Source of the DNA: Calditrichia bacterium
GTDB taxonomy: Bacteria > Calditrichota > Calditrichia > RBG-13-44-9 > J075
Assembly: GCA_028284905.1 (NCBI GenBank)
Contig: JANQQU010000064.1
Coordinates: 62,001-126,000, forward strand
DNA: 64,000 nucleotides
Direction: 5' to 3'
Shown here: piece after piece, positions 16,812 to 26,277 of the stretch
Layout: each line of letters begins with the position of its first letter
Position numbering within the stretch: position 1 is the stretch's first letter
Made by a program: the position numbers and the translations under genes
The notes under the pieces: model-generated
The model's input: the letters and a program-made list of their open reading frames with translations, nothing else
What the model was told of the DNA's origin: nothing
Databases searched by the model: none

Positions 16812-17338
16812 TACCAACCCATTCTTTCCTTCAAACGGGTAATATGGGCAAGATGATGATTACAATGCCAAACGTATAGCTGAATATTGGTGTTCATATC
16901 AAAGCTCTTTTGGTCTTCCGGATGGAAGAAGGTGCGCTTGTAATCTTCATCGGACATATTTTTCAAAACCATTACCCAGCGTTTATGCAATGCTTCCAGT
17001 AAATCTAGAGAAACATCAATCGGGGCGCTTTTTGCTTCCGGCTGTTCCGCCCAGCGTTTTTCCAGGTAAGGGCGAATCGTGGGATTATCCTCGGTTAATG
17101 CCAGTTTGAAACGAACATAACTGTTTACGTGGCTGTCCGGCAGATGATGCACCACCTGGCGAACCGTCCAGCCTTCCGGGCGGTAAACTGTATCGAGCTG
17201 TTCATCGGTTAAGCCGTCGACAGCTTTCCGTAAGCGGGCGGGGGTCTCTTCAATTACCTTGATCCAGGCAGCTATTTTTTCCGGGGTGACATCATTGTCT
17301 GCTTGAAATTTTCCAACCGGATAGCGTAAGTCTTCCAT
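16811..17338 (-). CDS. yfiT: YfiT-family (DinB fold) bacillithiol-transferase-like protein
   Basis: A 175-residue four-helix DinB/YfiT protein. The whole N-terminus follows the family closely: RYPVGKF, ARLRKAVDGLTDEQLDTVYRPEGWTVRQVVHHLPDSHVNSYVRFKLALTEDNPTI. Metal ligands are His in VVHHLPDSH and in WHCNHHLAHI. Bacillus YfiT/BstA is a metal-dependent bacillithiol S-transferase; the thiol used here is unknown. It starts 15 bases after the stop of the histidine kinase gene on the same strand, so the two are probably co-transcribed. Confidence 0.88.
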   Translation of the reverse strand: MEDLRYPVGKFQADNDVTPEKIAAWIKVIEETPARLRKAVDGLTDEQLDTVYRPEGWTVRQVVHHLPDSHVNSYVRFKLALTEDNPTIRPYLEKRWAEQPEAKSAPIDVSLDLLEALHKRWVMVLKNMSDEDYKRTFFHPEDQKSFDMNTNIQLYVWHCNHHLAHITRLKERMGW

Positions 17339-17353
17339 GATATTTTCCTTCTC

Positions 17354-19285
17354 TTAATTTTCCAATAAACTTTCTTCGCTCAAATTTGCGGGAATATGAA
17401 TTGTGAATGTCGTGCCCTTACCCACTTCGCTGTCCACGGTAATATCGCCCTGATGTTTGCTGATAATATTGTAGGTTGTGTAAAGACCGGTACGCATTTT
17501 TACCCGGGAGCTGTCTTTGGTAAATCCCGGTTCGAAAAGCGTCGACAGTTTGTCTTTGGGAATCCCCTTCCCGGTATCGGTGATGCTGACGCAGACATTG
17601 CTATCATTTCGGAAGGTACGAATCGAAATCTTGCCCCCTTCCGGTGTTGCCTGGATGGCATTTAGCAATAGATTCATAAACACCTGGTTCAGTTCGTTGG
17701 CGTAAGCATACACTTCCGGTAGCTTCCCATAATCCCGTTCGACATTTACCCGGCCACCAATTTCATGGCCGATCAGGGTCAGGGTGCTGTCCAGTCCTTC
17801 ATGGATATCGGTTTTCAGGAAGTCTGCCTCATCGAGGCGGGCGAAATTTTTCAGACTTTGGATAATTTTGATAATTCGCTCGGCAGCAGCGGCATTATTC
17901 TGACTGCTCTGCTGGAGAATGGAAAGCGTTTTCTGCAGCTCCTTTTCAATATTTTCGACGCGTTCTTCCATATTCAGGGAGCTGAGCAGGCGATTGGCGA
18001 TACGCTCAGAAAGGTCGTTTCCGCTTTTGATTGTGCCAATCGGTGTATTGATTTCATGCGCGATGCCGGCAACGAGATTTCCAAGCGCAACCATTTTACC
18101 GGACTGTACCAGCTGTGCCTGGGTGGCATTGAGCATACGGATGGTTTCTTCCAGGCGTTCGTTCTTTTCCCGTAATTCCACATTCTTCAGGCGATAGATT
18201 TCCGCTTCTTTTTTCGAAGCTTCAACCTCGTAAACGGTTTTGATGCGCTGCATCTTTTGATCGGTATCGGATTGGGAAGCATCTTTATATATCTGATGGA
18301 GTTCTTTATGCATCTCCAATGCTTCTTCGAACTGACCTTCCAGCTCATGCACCTTGCCAAGACCTTCCAGGGCACGAATGATTTTCTGCTTGGATTTCAT
18401 CTTCTTGGAAAGTTCTAATCCTTCATTGAACATCTCAATCGCTTCCGGATGGCGATCCATCATGCAGTAGGTCCAGCCCATATCGATTAAAGTGGTGGAA
18501 AGTCCCGGGCCATAGTTCTGCTTTTCGCGGAGCTCCCGGCTTTCTTCAAAATACGCCAATGCTTTTTCATAATCACCCATGCCGCGGTAGATTAAACCCA
18601 TATCATGGAGAGAGCGGGATATACTGAGCACGTTATCCATCTTTCGCGCCAGTGCGGTACTTTTTTCCTGGTATTCCAGGGCTTTTTCGGAATCACCCAT
18701 AAATTGAAACGCTTTACCCATCCCATTGAGTGCCCGCGCTTCTCCAATGGGATTCGCCGTTTTTTCGAAGAGAACTAACGCTTTGCGGGAATAATTGAGC
18801 GTTTCTTCATACTCCTTCCGGTCGTAATAAAACCCGGAGAGAATATTGTAGGCCCAGGCTTCGCCTTCCGGCTCATCAATATCTTTATAGATGCCCAGAG
18901 ATTGATTGACCAGTTCGAAGCCTTTCTGGAAGTCCCCGAAGTTCCAATACATCACGGCGAGAATGTTGGTTGCATACGCATCGCCCTTTTTTTCCTGGTT
19001 ATTTTTAAACCATTCCTGGGCATCGAGGATAAAATGGAGTGCTTCTTCGATATCCCTGGGCCAAACTGCCAGCCCTTTATTCAAACGATTGTAGGCAATC
19101 CCTTTTTCGTATTTTAGCACCCGGGCCATTTTAGCGCTTTCTTCGGTCAGTGCTTCAGCCCGCTCCCGATTGGTGCTCCAGGTTTCCCAGGCCAAATCGT
19201 TGAGTACATCAACATATTCCCGGGTGTTTTTGGGAGTGGATACAATTTTGGCTTCCAGATTCTCTAACGTCTCATTTTTGATCAA
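17354..19285 (-). CDS. TPR-containing cytoplasmic sensor histidine kinase
   Basis: A 643-residue protein without a signal peptide or membrane segments. Residues about 20-345 are six to seven tetratricopeptide repeats (e.g. ALNGMGKAFQFMGDSEKALEYQEKS, SLHDMGLIYRGMGDYEKALAYFEES). A coiled coil (about 350-395, EAEIYRLKNVELREKNERLEE) leads to a HisKA domain with the H-box GIAHEINTPIG (His near 410). A HATPase domain follows, with NELNQVFMNLLLNAIQAT, ITDTGKGIP and KGTTFTIHIP. TPRs replace the usual sensor and likely bind a protein partner. No response regulator is adjacent; the gene is followed by yfiT. Confidence 0.92.
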   Translation of the reverse strand: MIKNETLENLEAKIVSTPKNTREYVDVLNDLAWETWSTNRERAEALTEESAKMARVLKYEKGIAYNRLNKGLAVWPRDIEEALHFILDAQEWFKNNQEKKGDAYATNILAVMYWNFGDFQKGFELVNQSLGIYKDIDEPEGEAWAYNILSGFYYDRKEYEETLNYSRKALVLFEKTANPIGEARALNGMGKAFQFMGDSEKALEYQEKSTALARKMDNVLSISRSLHDMGLIYRGMGDYEKALAYFEESRELREKQNYGPGLSTTLIDMGWTYCMMDRHPEAIEMFNEGLELSKKMKSKQKIIRALEGLGKVHELEGQFEEALEMHKELHQIYKDASQSDTDQKMQRIKTVYEVEASKKEAEIYRLKNVELREKNERLEETIRMLNATQAQLVQSGKMVALGNLVAGIAHEINTPIGTIKSGNDLSERIANRLLSSLNMEERVENIEKELQKTLSILQQSSQNNAAAAERIIKIIQSLKNFARLDEADFLKTDIHEGLDSTLTLIGHEIGGRVNVERDYGKLPEVYAYANELNQVFMNLLLNAIQATPEGGKISIRTFRNDSNVCVSITDTGKGIPKDKLSTLFEPGFTKDSSRVKMRTGLYTTYNIISKHQGDITVDSEVGKGTTFTIHIPANLSEESLLEN

Positions 19286-19588
19286 TTTATGTCTCGCTTA
19301 TTTGGGTTGAATTCTAAATATGGTGCTTTGAGGATGCGATTTCAAGGGTGATTCCGATTATTTGATGCTACTAATATTAAAATAGTGACGCCATCTTGCA
19401 CAACACTGCTCTGAGTTACAATTACGAATTAAAAAAGCTATTTTGAATAGTGAGAGAAAAATAAGTTTTGAAACAGCAAAAGCGCAAATGAAAAGACCAG
19501 TGGAATATCAATTCCTGGAAAATTTACTTGACAAAGTTTCGTTATAATTTTATCTTCTACTATAAATATAGTAATTCTACTAAGTGCA
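19286..19588. other. Divergent intergenic region: histidine kinase / blaI promoters
   Basis: No gene in 303 bases. The right half holds the promoter and operator of the blaI-M56 operon (19528-19573). The left half should carry the histidine kinase promoter, which I cannot assign. Confidence 0.6.
19528..19573 (+). promoter_or_regulatory. Promoter and BlaI-type operator of the blaI-M56 operon
   Basis: TTGACA (19528-19533), a 17-base spacer and TATCTT (19551-19556) form a good sigma-70-type promoter. Directly after it, 19558-19573 is the dyad TACTATAAATATAGTA. The BlaI/MecI family binds dyads with TAC...GTA ends, so this fits an autoregulatory operator at the transcription start. It lies 16 bases before the GTG start of blaI. 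Confidence 0.7.
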
Positions 19589-19999
19589 GTGGAGAAAGAT
19601 TTGCCAATACGAAAAAAGAAGCTGTCCGGTTTGGAATGGGAAATCATGGAAATCGTCTGGCAGCAGGAAAAGCCTGTCTCGGTACGGGAAGTGCTGGAGA
19701 TTGCCTACCCGAACGGCGAAAAGGCCTATACAACCGTACAAACCGTGATGAATCACCTGGTTGACAAAGGGTTTGCCAGGAAAGAAAAGATTGGGCTGGT
19801 AAACTTTTATGCGCCAACAAAGCCCCGGGAAGAAACGCTTGAAGGGGAAGTGACCCGTTTTGTTAATCGAACCTTTGGCGGGTCTGTCAATGCATTGGTA
19901 AGCTTTATGCTGGACACGAAATCTCTAAGTGCTGATGAAGTTGCCTCACTAAAAGCATTAATCGATCAAAAAACCGCCGATGATAAGGAAGAAAAATGA
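19589..19999 (+). CDS. blaI: BlaI/MecI/CopY-family transcriptional repressor
   Basis: A 136-residue winged-helix repressor starting at GTG. The N-terminal domain is typical (KLSGLEWEIMEIVWQQEKPVSVREVLE, then AYTTVQTVMNHLVDKGFARKEK). The C-terminal dimerisation region holds the cleavage-site area (FGGSVNALVSFML) where the M56 partner cuts BlaI/MecI in known systems. It overlaps the M56 gene by four bases (ATGA), the standard arrangement. The promoter dyad at 19558-19573 is its likely operator. Which target genes are derepressed is unknown; no beta-lactamase is adjacent. Confidence 0.92.
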   Translation: MEKDLPIRKKKLSGLEWEIMEIVWQQEKPVSVREVLEIAYPNGEKAYTTVQTVMNHLVDKGFARKEKIGLVNFYAPTKPREETLEGEVTRFVNRTFGGSVNALVSFMLDTKSLSADEVASLKALIDQKTADDKEEK

Positions 20000-21303
20000 T
20001 TACAACCATCAATCAACTGGCAGCAGAGTGGGGCGGATACCTGCTGATAATGCTTCTCCAGAACGCTTTGTTTATTGCCATCGCACTCATTTTGATATTT
20101 TTTCTGCGCCGGCAAAACCCTCGATATTTACGATTGATTGCCCTGCTGGCATTGGTGAAAGTGTTTATCCCGCCATTTATCTCTTGGGAAAGCGCCCCGG
20201 CGTTGGAAACCTTTGCCGCACCGGTATTGAGTTTGCTGCCGGCCGTTACTGAATCGATCTCAGTCGGTAGCTCGCTTTCTCCAACGGCAATAGTACTTTC
20301 TCTCTGGATCATGATTGCCACAACGCTAACCTCGATAGCGATTTATAACTACAACCAATTGCGCAAACTGGCGCTTTCTGCAGAACCTTTCCACTTGCCA
20401 TTTCAAGAGAATTTAAGTGTGCCGATTCTTCGTTCTCAATCGACACACAGCCCTTTTGTGCTGGGCTTTTTCCGGCATCGAATTGTCTTTCCGAAAACAG
20501 CTGCGGAGTGGACGCCGACCCAAATCCGTACCGTGATTGCCCATGAAATGAGCCATATTCGCCAGAACGATCATTGGGTTAATTTGCTGCAAATGCTGGC
20601 TGGCACGCTGTTCTTTTTCAATCCTCTGATTTTTATACTGAACCGCCGGTTAAACGACCTGCGGGAAAAAATTTGCGATGATGCTGCGATCCAATCCCTC
20701 GATCAAACCCCGGAAGAATATGTCCGCTGCCTGATGGATCTGGCCAGTCTGCTGACTGCTGGCGGACGGCAACAAATATCCGGTGTTTACTTCTCCCAAT
20801 CCGCACAAGGATTGCGAGAAAGGATCATTTACCAACTCAATCGGAAAGGTGTAACCATGAAGAGATTCACTAACCAGAAAAATCTACTGATCGTCGCAAT
20901 GTTTGCAATGTTGATTTTACCATTCTCATGCGAATGGCAATCTGCAGATGAAGGGGCGGAAATCACTTCCCCGGAATCTTCAGTGGCAATCAGTGAAGGT
21001 GAAGTTGTCAGTTTCGCCGATTTATCAGAACCGCCCTCATTAACGACCCCAGCAAGCCCGGTATATCCGGAAGCAGCAAAGAAGAATAAGCTGGAAGGGA
21101 AAGTGATGGTGAAGATGCTTGTTGGCACGCATGGGCTGATCGAAGAGGCGCAAATACTCGATCATCCGGAAGCCAGTCAGGATGCATCGTTGCAGGCGGC
21201 GGCGTTGGACGCTGCGAAAAAAATGAAATTTGAGCCAGCTAAAAAAGATGGTGAAGCAGTAAAAGTGTGGGTGACAGTTCCTTTTCAGTTCAAACTGAAC
21301 TAA
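19996..21303 (+). CDS. BlaR1-like M56 metallopeptidase fused to a TonB C-terminal domain
   Basis: A 435-residue membrane protein. Residues about 15-115 hold three hydrophobic helices. The M56 zinc peptidase domain has HEMSH at 183-187, followed by LNDLREKICDDAA, the glutamate-containing third segment. After a further hydrophobic stretch (LLIVAMFAMLILPFSC, near 300) comes a TonB_C-type domain (about 345-435: SPVYPEAAKKNKLEGKVMVKMLV, AAKKMKFEPAKKDGEAVKVWVTVPFQF). In BlaR1 a penicillin-sensor domain would be here; its replacement by TonB_C suggests a different envelope signal. It is in an operon with blaI. Confidence 0.9.
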   Translation: MITTINQLAAEWGGYLLIMLLQNALFIAIALILIFFLRRQNPRYLRLIALLALVKVFIPPFISWESAPALETFAAPVLSLLPAVTESISVGSSLSPTAIVLSLWIMIATTLTSIAIYNYNQLRKLALSAEPFHLPFQENLSVPILRSQSTHSPFVLGFFRHRIVFPKTAAEWTPTQIRTVIAHEMSHIRQNDHWVNLLQMLAGTLFFFNPLIFILNRRLNDLREKICDDAAIQSLDQTPEEYVRCLMDLASLLTAGGRQQISGVYFSQSAQGLRERIIYQLNRKGVTMKRFTNQKNLLIVAMFAMLILPFSCEWQSADEGAEITSPESSVAISEGEVVSFADLSEPPSLTTPASPVYPEAAKKNKLEGKVMVKMLVGTHGLIEEAQILDHPEASQDASLQAAALDAAKKMKFEPAKKDGEAVKVWVTVPFQFKLN

Positions 21304-21328
21304 AACTCTCAATTTAACGAGACACGTC

Positions 21329-21366
21329 AAAAAGCCACGGATCTTGTTCAGATGCCGTGGCTTTTT
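21329..21366. terminator. Bidirectional rho-independent terminator
   Basis: A perfect 12-bp stem AAAAAGCCACGG (21329-21340) with CCGTGGCTTTTT (21355-21366). The A-run on one side and T-run on the other serve both the M56 gene (+) and the metalloprotease gene (-), which converge here. Confidence 0.9.
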
Positions 21367-21378
21367 GTTTTATAAGGA

Positions 21379-23673
21379 TTAGCGAACCAGTAACATTTTT
21401 CGCATAGCGGTAAATCCGCTCCCGGTACTCAGTTTGTAGATGTAGAGACCGGATGCAAGTCCTTCCGCATCAAAAGTAACCTGGTATGTGCCCGCCGCTT
21501 TTCGCCCCTGGGATAACAAGGCAACCCGCTGCCCCAAAGTGTTGAAGACTTCCAGCCGGACATCGGTTGCTGCCGACAGTTGATAGCGGATCGTCGTCGC
21601 CGGATTAAACGGATTAGGAAAGTTCTGCGCAAGCTCGAAACGATTCGGCAATTGGCTGTCTTCAAGACGCTCTTCCGAAATACCGAGGGTAACATCTACC
21701 CGGAAAACCACCGTGATGAATTTTGCCGGCAGCAGTAAATCGTTACTGTTAATTTTAATCCGCTGCACAACTGAGGTGTCGCTGGAAATACCAGTCGCAT
21801 CAAGAATGACCCGTAGCGTATCAGTTCCACCGGCCAGCACTTCCCCGCTGGGGGAGGGCATAGATAACCAGGAGAAATCCGCAATGGAATCCCCTTGACT
21901 GTCGAATTCAAATGCTTCATAAGTAAGGGTTTGTTCGGTGCCATTATTGGAAATATACACAGCCAGTTCCTGCGTGGTATTCGGTGCTTGCATGCCGAGC
22001 AGCAACCCCGGAGAAGTACTGATTGAGGCATACGTCGAAGGTACGGATGTCATTGCGATGCTAAAATCCCAGTTGCCGTATTGGGAGATAAGTCCGCCTC
22101 CCTGGTCGGTATTATTCGGGGATCTATTAATCATCGCATAAAATGTGCCGTTGGCCGGTGCTATCCAGTTTAAGGAAGAACGGAGGACTTCGGTGGCATT
22201 CGGCGGACCACCGACAGTACCGACATCATCATTGGAGGCGAGCAGGTTGCTGGATGCATCATAAACACGGAGGTAGGTGTCCGCGCCGTCGAGCATCGAT
22301 TGGGTACTAAGATTGTAGCCCACACCTTCAAGCGCTTCGAATTTAAACCAATCCTGATCACCGGCCGGATAGGTCGTATTATGCAAAAAGGTGCTCATCA
22401 ATTCCGCAGTGATCTCGGTTGCTTCGTTCATGTTGTCATTCGGCTCATATTCATCGGGAAAATACTGGATGCCATGCATATAACGCTGCATATCGTTCAA
22501 GGTTTGCGCCTGCGGATTGGGCATCACGGCGATCCATTGCTGATACCAGTCTTCATAAGTCAAAAAACCGCTAAATGGTGGCTGGGCCAGATAGGTGGTT
22601 GCAAAATCCCAGGTTTCCTGAACGGTGCGATTCATGTAATATCCGGCGGTTTGGTCATCATCGACGCCGGGAGAAAAATCCGGGGTGTCGGGATTATCCG
22701 TCATGTCCCAGAGAGTGGCCTGCACAACCTGCTCGCTGGCCGCACCACCGCTGCCGGTTGTTTCCAGGTCGTAGGAAAAGCCTTGCCCGCCGCCAATGCT
22801 GCCATTGGAGTTCATGTAGACTGTTGGATGGTTGTAAGCAATATTATCGCCGGTTTCGACCAGGTAATGGGCGCGCACATGCGATCCCCAAAAGGTCGGC
22901 CAACCCTCTCCGAAGGAAAGCCGGGGATCCTGCTGGTTATCGTTAATAAAATGCTGACCGCCGGTGTTGTCGCTAAAATCGCCGAAACGATCCTGCACCC
23001 AATGGCCGATTTCGTGGAGCATAATCGTATCATCATAGCCGTAGATGCCAGCCATGTTCACCGAGCCGCTGTAGAAGGCAAAGCCACCGCTATTCGGGTT
23101 AAAAGTAAAACCAATTCTTAAGCCGGAAGGACTGCCAGGAGGGGCCGGTTCGCCCAGCACGTTGATCAGATAGAGGCAGCCATCGACTGATACATCAAAA
23201 AGGTTGAATTCATCCCCGCCATTGTGATAGGTTGCGACAACTTCACCAACATCAATGTTGCTGTTCGGATCATGACTGTTGGCGCTGAAGAGTGGGTAGG
23301 CGTGGGTCGGTCCGGGATTATTGCCATTGTTGTATGTGCCGGCGCGAATATTCAGAAAGGCTGTATTCGTTGTGCTGGTAAGGGCAACAACAGAAATGTT
23401 TTGCGTAGAACTGCTACTCACCTGGATGGAAAAAAAGCCATTCTCATCCGTCGCTCCCTGGGCAATCGTGGTACTGCCGGACATTACCAGCACGTCGGCA
23501 TAACGCACCGGGCGGTTCGCGGTATTTCCGGTAAAGCCGTCATTCCTGTGTTGTTGTAAATCTTCATATTTAAATACACCTGTGACGGTGTAATCCGCCA
23601 AAGCCTGTGTGGAAAACAGCGTGGAGAAAAGAAGCACGGCGGAAAGGTAAATCGCAAAGTGTTTTATATTCAT
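21379..23673 (-). CDS. Secreted zinc metalloprotease-like protein with T9SS-type sorting domain
   Basis: A 764-residue protein with a signal peptide (residues 1-26, ...STQALA). An N-terminal carboxypeptidase-regulatory-like beta domain (about 28-130) precedes a zincin-like region with HEIGHWVQDRFG (near 219) and EGWPTFWGSH downstream. After about 410 comes a pre-peptidase C-terminal-like domain (DEYEPNDNMNEATEI, GDQDWFKFEALEG), then a short Ig-like segment. A sorting domain (about 680-764) has LAQNFPNPFNPATTIRYQL and ends RKMLLVR. Probably exported to the cell surface by a type IX-like system. It lies 28 bases after the 188-residue protein gene, so likely the same transcript. Confidence 0.87.
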   Translation of the reverse strand: MNIKHFAIYLSAVLLFSTLFSTQALADYTVTGVFKYEDLQQHRNDGFTGNTANRPVRYADVLVMSGSTTIAQGATDENGFFSIQVSSSSTQNISVVALTSTTNTAFLNIRAGTYNNGNNPGPTHAYPLFSANSHDPNSNIDVGEVVATYHNGGDEFNLFDVSVDGCLYLINVLGEPAPPGSPSGLRIGFTFNPNSGGFAFYSGSVNMAGIYGYDDTIMLHEIGHWVQDRFGDFSDNTGGQHFINDNQQDPRLSFGEGWPTFWGSHVRAHYLVETGDNIAYNHPTVYMNSNGSIGGGQGFSYDLETTGSGGAASEQVVQATLWDMTDNPDTPDFSPGVDDDQTAGYYMNRTVQETWDFATTYLAQPPFSGFLTYEDWYQQWIAVMPNPQAQTLNDMQRYMHGIQYFPDEYEPNDNMNEATEITAELMSTFLHNTTYPAGDQDWFKFEALEGVGYNLSTQSMLDGADTYLRVYDASSNLLASNDDVGTVGGPPNATEVLRSSLNWIAPANGTFYAMINRSPNNTDQGGGLISQYGNWDFSIAMTSVPSTYASISTSPGLLLGMQAPNTTQELAVYISNNGTEQTLTYEAFEFDSQGDSIADFSWLSMPSPSGEVLAGGTDTLRVILDATGISSDTSVVQRIKINSNDLLLPAKFITVVFRVDVTLGISEERLEDSQLPNRFELAQNFPNPFNPATTIRYQLSAATDVRLEVFNTLGQRVALLSQGRKAAGTYQVTFDAEGLASGLYIYKLSTGSGFTAMRKMLLVR

Positions 23674-23701
23674 GGTATTATCTCCGGTGGTTAAAGAAGT
23701 C

Positions 23702-24268
23702 TCATTTCTTTGGTATAATCAGATTTAATTCACTACCGCCCTGGTACCCTTCTACCGGAACGGTTTGATAGGATGCATGGGAGACTTCTCCAAGATCGAA
23801 ATTGTAAGCCACGCCGCGCGTCGCGCTATAGTCACCGCTGTTGATAGTGATTTTGGCCTGAATGGCTACCGGCGCTTCAGTGTCGATAGAAACCGTCTGT
23901 CGAAGCCGTTGGGTTTCGTTCAGTGCCAGATTTCCGCGCCATTCCGTGCTGCCATTCAGCGTGCGCATTTCCGCGGGGAGAATATATTCAACTGTTAGCT
24001 CGGCATTGGGCAGGCGGGAGGTAAACATCAGTTCCAGTTCGGCGGCATCGCCGCTTTTTTCCGGTTGATTAAGCAAGATAAATTGCGCACCTACAGGTAA
24101 GCTAACGCCTAAATCCAGCTTGGGAAAATAAGGCTCAGGAGTGAATTCTTTTGCAGGTTGCGCTTCTGGCAAGCCGTAAAGCCAGTGTGCACCTGCCATC
24201 AGGATTGTCGAGCATAAAATAATCGCAAGCGGTTGGCGGAAGCGTTTTCCGAAGGACGGAAATTTCAT
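23702..24268 (-). CDS. Membrane-anchored periplasmic protein of unknown function
   Basis: A 188-residue protein with one N-terminal hydrophobic helix (QPLAIILCSTILMAGAHWLYG) and then a beta-rich soluble domain (ELELMFTSRLPNAELTVEYILP, WRGNLALNETQRLRQTVSI, AIQAKITINSGDYSATRG) that looks like an Ig-type sandwich. I recognise no family. Its position immediately upstream of the metalloprotease gene (28-base gap, same strand) suggests a role with that secreted protein; this is inference from context. Confidence 0.7.
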   Translation of the reverse strand: MKFPSFGKRFRQPLAIILCSTILMAGAHWLYGLPEAQPAKEFTPEPYFPKLDLGVSLPVGAQFILLNQPEKSGDAAELELMFTSRLPNAELTVEYILPAEMRTLNGSTEWRGNLALNETQRLRQTVSIDTEAPVAIQAKITINSGDYSATRGVAYNFDLGEVSHASYQTVPVEGYQGGSELNLIIPKK

Positions 24269-24359
24269 TGTCGGCTCCTTGTCTATGTAAGGTTGATGAT
24301 TTCATAAATTTCCGGTTCTTTGCGAAGCTACAAATACACCGGGGCGGGCAGGAATTTTG

Positions 24360-24394
24360 GATCTGCCGGTCAATGTTATAATTACCGGCAGATC
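24360..24394. repeat. Perfect 11-bp hairpin between surface-protein genes
   Basis: GATCTGCCGGT (24360-24370) pairs with ACCGGCAGATC (24384-24394) across a 13-base loop. It lies downstream of the VCBS-protein gene on the minus strand. No U-run follows in that direction, so it is a weak terminator or processing element. Confidence 0.6.
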
Positions 24395-24463
24395 AGCTGC
24401 TTCCCTATTCGAATTATGAAATAGAAAAAAATGTTGGGCAGGGGAGTGTAAATTGGGCGGTTT

Positions 24464-25972
24464 TTAACGCATTAATATCATTTTCCTGGTTTGCTGGAAA
24501 TTTCCATCGATCTGCAAGCGGTAAAAATAAATACCGGATGAAAGATCGCCGGCATGAAAAACTGCCTGGTGTAAACCTACCTCCCGGCGGCCTTGTATGA
24601 GCGTTCGTACTAATTTGCCATTAACATCGAAAATATCCAACGACACCTGCGCAGTATGCGATAACTGAAAGGGAATGATTGTCGATGGATTAAATGGATT
24701 TGGATAGTTCGCCGCCAGCTCAGTCCGGGACGGGATTTGGTTGTTAGGCGGATTAACAGCGGTAAGGCGTTCGCCCAGGTAAAGAAAATCCTGCCCGGTA
24801 AAAACAGAGAGATACAAGTCCGGCACGCCATCCGTATTTACGTCAAGGATTTCCACATCGATGCCACTGCCAATGGGAATACTGAGGAAAGCTGTAGAGG
24901 TAACATCACTGAATTTGCCTTTTCCATCATTGGCGTAAATCTGATAGTTACCGCCAAAGGCATTTGCGACCACCATATCAAGGTCACCGTCGTCGTCGAG
25001 ATCGGCAAAGTCGCCATCAACGGTGTGGAGATTTTCCTGGGGAAGGTGAGTCGTGGTGGAATCGCTGAAGAAACCATTGCCATCATTAAAGAGCAGGCGA
25101 TTTTGATTGGGGCGCCCCTGGCCGAAATTGACATTGGCAAAATAAAGGTCGAGGTCGCCATCACCGTCGACGTCGGCAAAATCCGCCTCGCGGGTTTCTT
25201 CGCCCAATGCCGGCAAAGGAAGGCGCGCTATGGTGGAATCGCTGAAGAAACCATTGCCATCATTGAAAAGGAGGCGATTGCCATTCTCATTGCCTTCAAT
25301 AAGATCGAGGTCGCCATCGCCATCGACATCCCCCAGTTCGAGATCCTGGGTAATGTTAAAATTCACCGGCAGCCGCTGGGCGGTTTCGTTGTTAAAAAAG
25401 CCGGTGCCATCGTTAATGAGGAGCACATTCTGCCCGGCATTACCGATGATGATATCCGGGTAACTATCGTTATTGAAATAAGCAGCGAGGACGGCATTAG
25501 AGGTGCCGCTGGTGCCCAGACGGGAGGTGGCGTCGCTAAAAACACCGCTGCTGTCGTTGAGGTAAAATTCATTGGTCTGGTCGTCTTCGCTAACAAAAAG
25601 AATATCCGGACCATTGGCCTGGTCGAAATCGGCAATGGCGATATCTTCGGAATCATGAAATAGCTGGGGAAGCCGGCCGGGCGTGCCATTACTGAAATGG
25701 CCGCTGCCATCGTTGAGCAGGATCAGGTTCGGTCGAAACTCCGATGCGATGACCAGATCGATATCCCCATCAAGATCGATATCAGCCATTTCCACATCCA
25801 TGCTGTTATTCCCGAGAACGCCGGCCGGCAGGTAGGTGCTACTAACATTCCGAAATTGAATATTGGACAAATCCTGCCGGGGAAAAATCTGCATGAACAA
25901 ACCGGCAAGAATGAGCATGAGAAACAGAGCATTTTGCGGCGATAACTGAAAGTAGCGCAATCTTATTTGCAT
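24464..25972 (-). CDS. Secreted FG-GAP/VCBS-repeat protein with T9SS-type sorting domain
   Basis: A 502-residue protein with an N-terminal signal helix (NALFLMLILAGLFMQIF). It has about seven repeats of some 50 residues with calcium-type loops (DIDLDGDIDLVIA, DVDGDGDLDLIEG, DLDDDGDLDMVVA), forming a predicted integrin-like beta propeller. The C-terminus (about 415-502) is a sorting domain: [20 protein letters not shown], then RKMILMR. Likely a surface-displayed Ca-binding adhesin or enzyme scaffold; no catalytic residues are apparent. The Asp/Gly-rich repeats create long non-genic open frames on the other strand. Confidence 0.88.
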   Translation of the reverse strand: MQIRLRYFQLSPQNALFLMLILAGLFMQIFPRQDLSNIQFRNVSSTYLPAGVLGNNSMDVEMADIDLDGDIDLVIASEFRPNLILLNDGSGHFSNGTPGRLPQLFHDSEDIAIADFDQANGPDILFVSEDDQTNEFYLNDSSGVFSDATSRLGTSGTSNAVLAAYFNNDSYPDIIIGNAGQNVLLINDGTGFFNNETAQRLPVNFNITQDLELGDVDGDGDLDLIEGNENGNRLLFNDGNGFFSDSTIARLPLPALGEETREADFADVDGDGDLDLYFANVNFGQGRPNQNRLLFNDGNGFFSDSTTTHLPQENLHTVDGDFADLDDDGDLDMVVANAFGGNYQIYANDGKGKFSDVTSTAFLSIPIGSGIDVEILDVNTDGVPDLYLSVFTGQDFLYLGERLTAVNPPNNQIPSRTELAANYPNPFNPSTIIPFQLSHTAQVSLDIFDVNGKLVRTLIQGRREVGLHQAVFHAGDLSSGIYFYRLQIDGNFQQTRKMILMR

Positions 25973-26277
25973 ATGATCTCCTCTTCAATAATTATGTGAA
26001 TGACCGGGTTAAAACGATGCTTCGCCGCAATTAAATTCCGGAATCGAACGTTGGCAATACCCCATTATGCGTAAAAATAACCGGGAATGCTCAGCGGAAG
26101 TTGCCAATAACAATATTTTTCCGTCAATTGCAAAGGTGACCCAAATTTTAGCGTTTTTGTAAGATCATTATGTTTTGATTATATTCGCGATATTCAGGAA
26201 GCTGTATCAAAGTAAAATAAGCCTAATGAACAACCCCAAAAGGGCAAGCGAACAAGAATAACGAAAAGGAGAGACAG
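25973..26277. other. Divergent intergenic region: VCBS protein / selenoprotein promoters
   Basis: No gene is seen in 305 bases. The right end holds a likely promoter for the ArsC-family gene (26157-26185) and its ribosome site AAAGGAG (26265-26271). Confidence 0.6.
26157..26185 (+). promoter_or_regulatory. Probable promoter of the selenoprotein gene
   Basis: TTGTAA (26157-26162), a 17-base spacer, and TATATT (26180-26185). This would give a leader of about 85 bases ending in the strong ribosome site before the ATG at 26278. Confidence 0.5.

Noticed and set aside
24737-25663. 308-codon open frame on the + strand opposite the VCBS-repeat gene
   Set aside because: Antisense to regular calcium-loop repeats (DGDGDLD), which lack stops on the complement; Ile/Glu/Val-rich low complexity.
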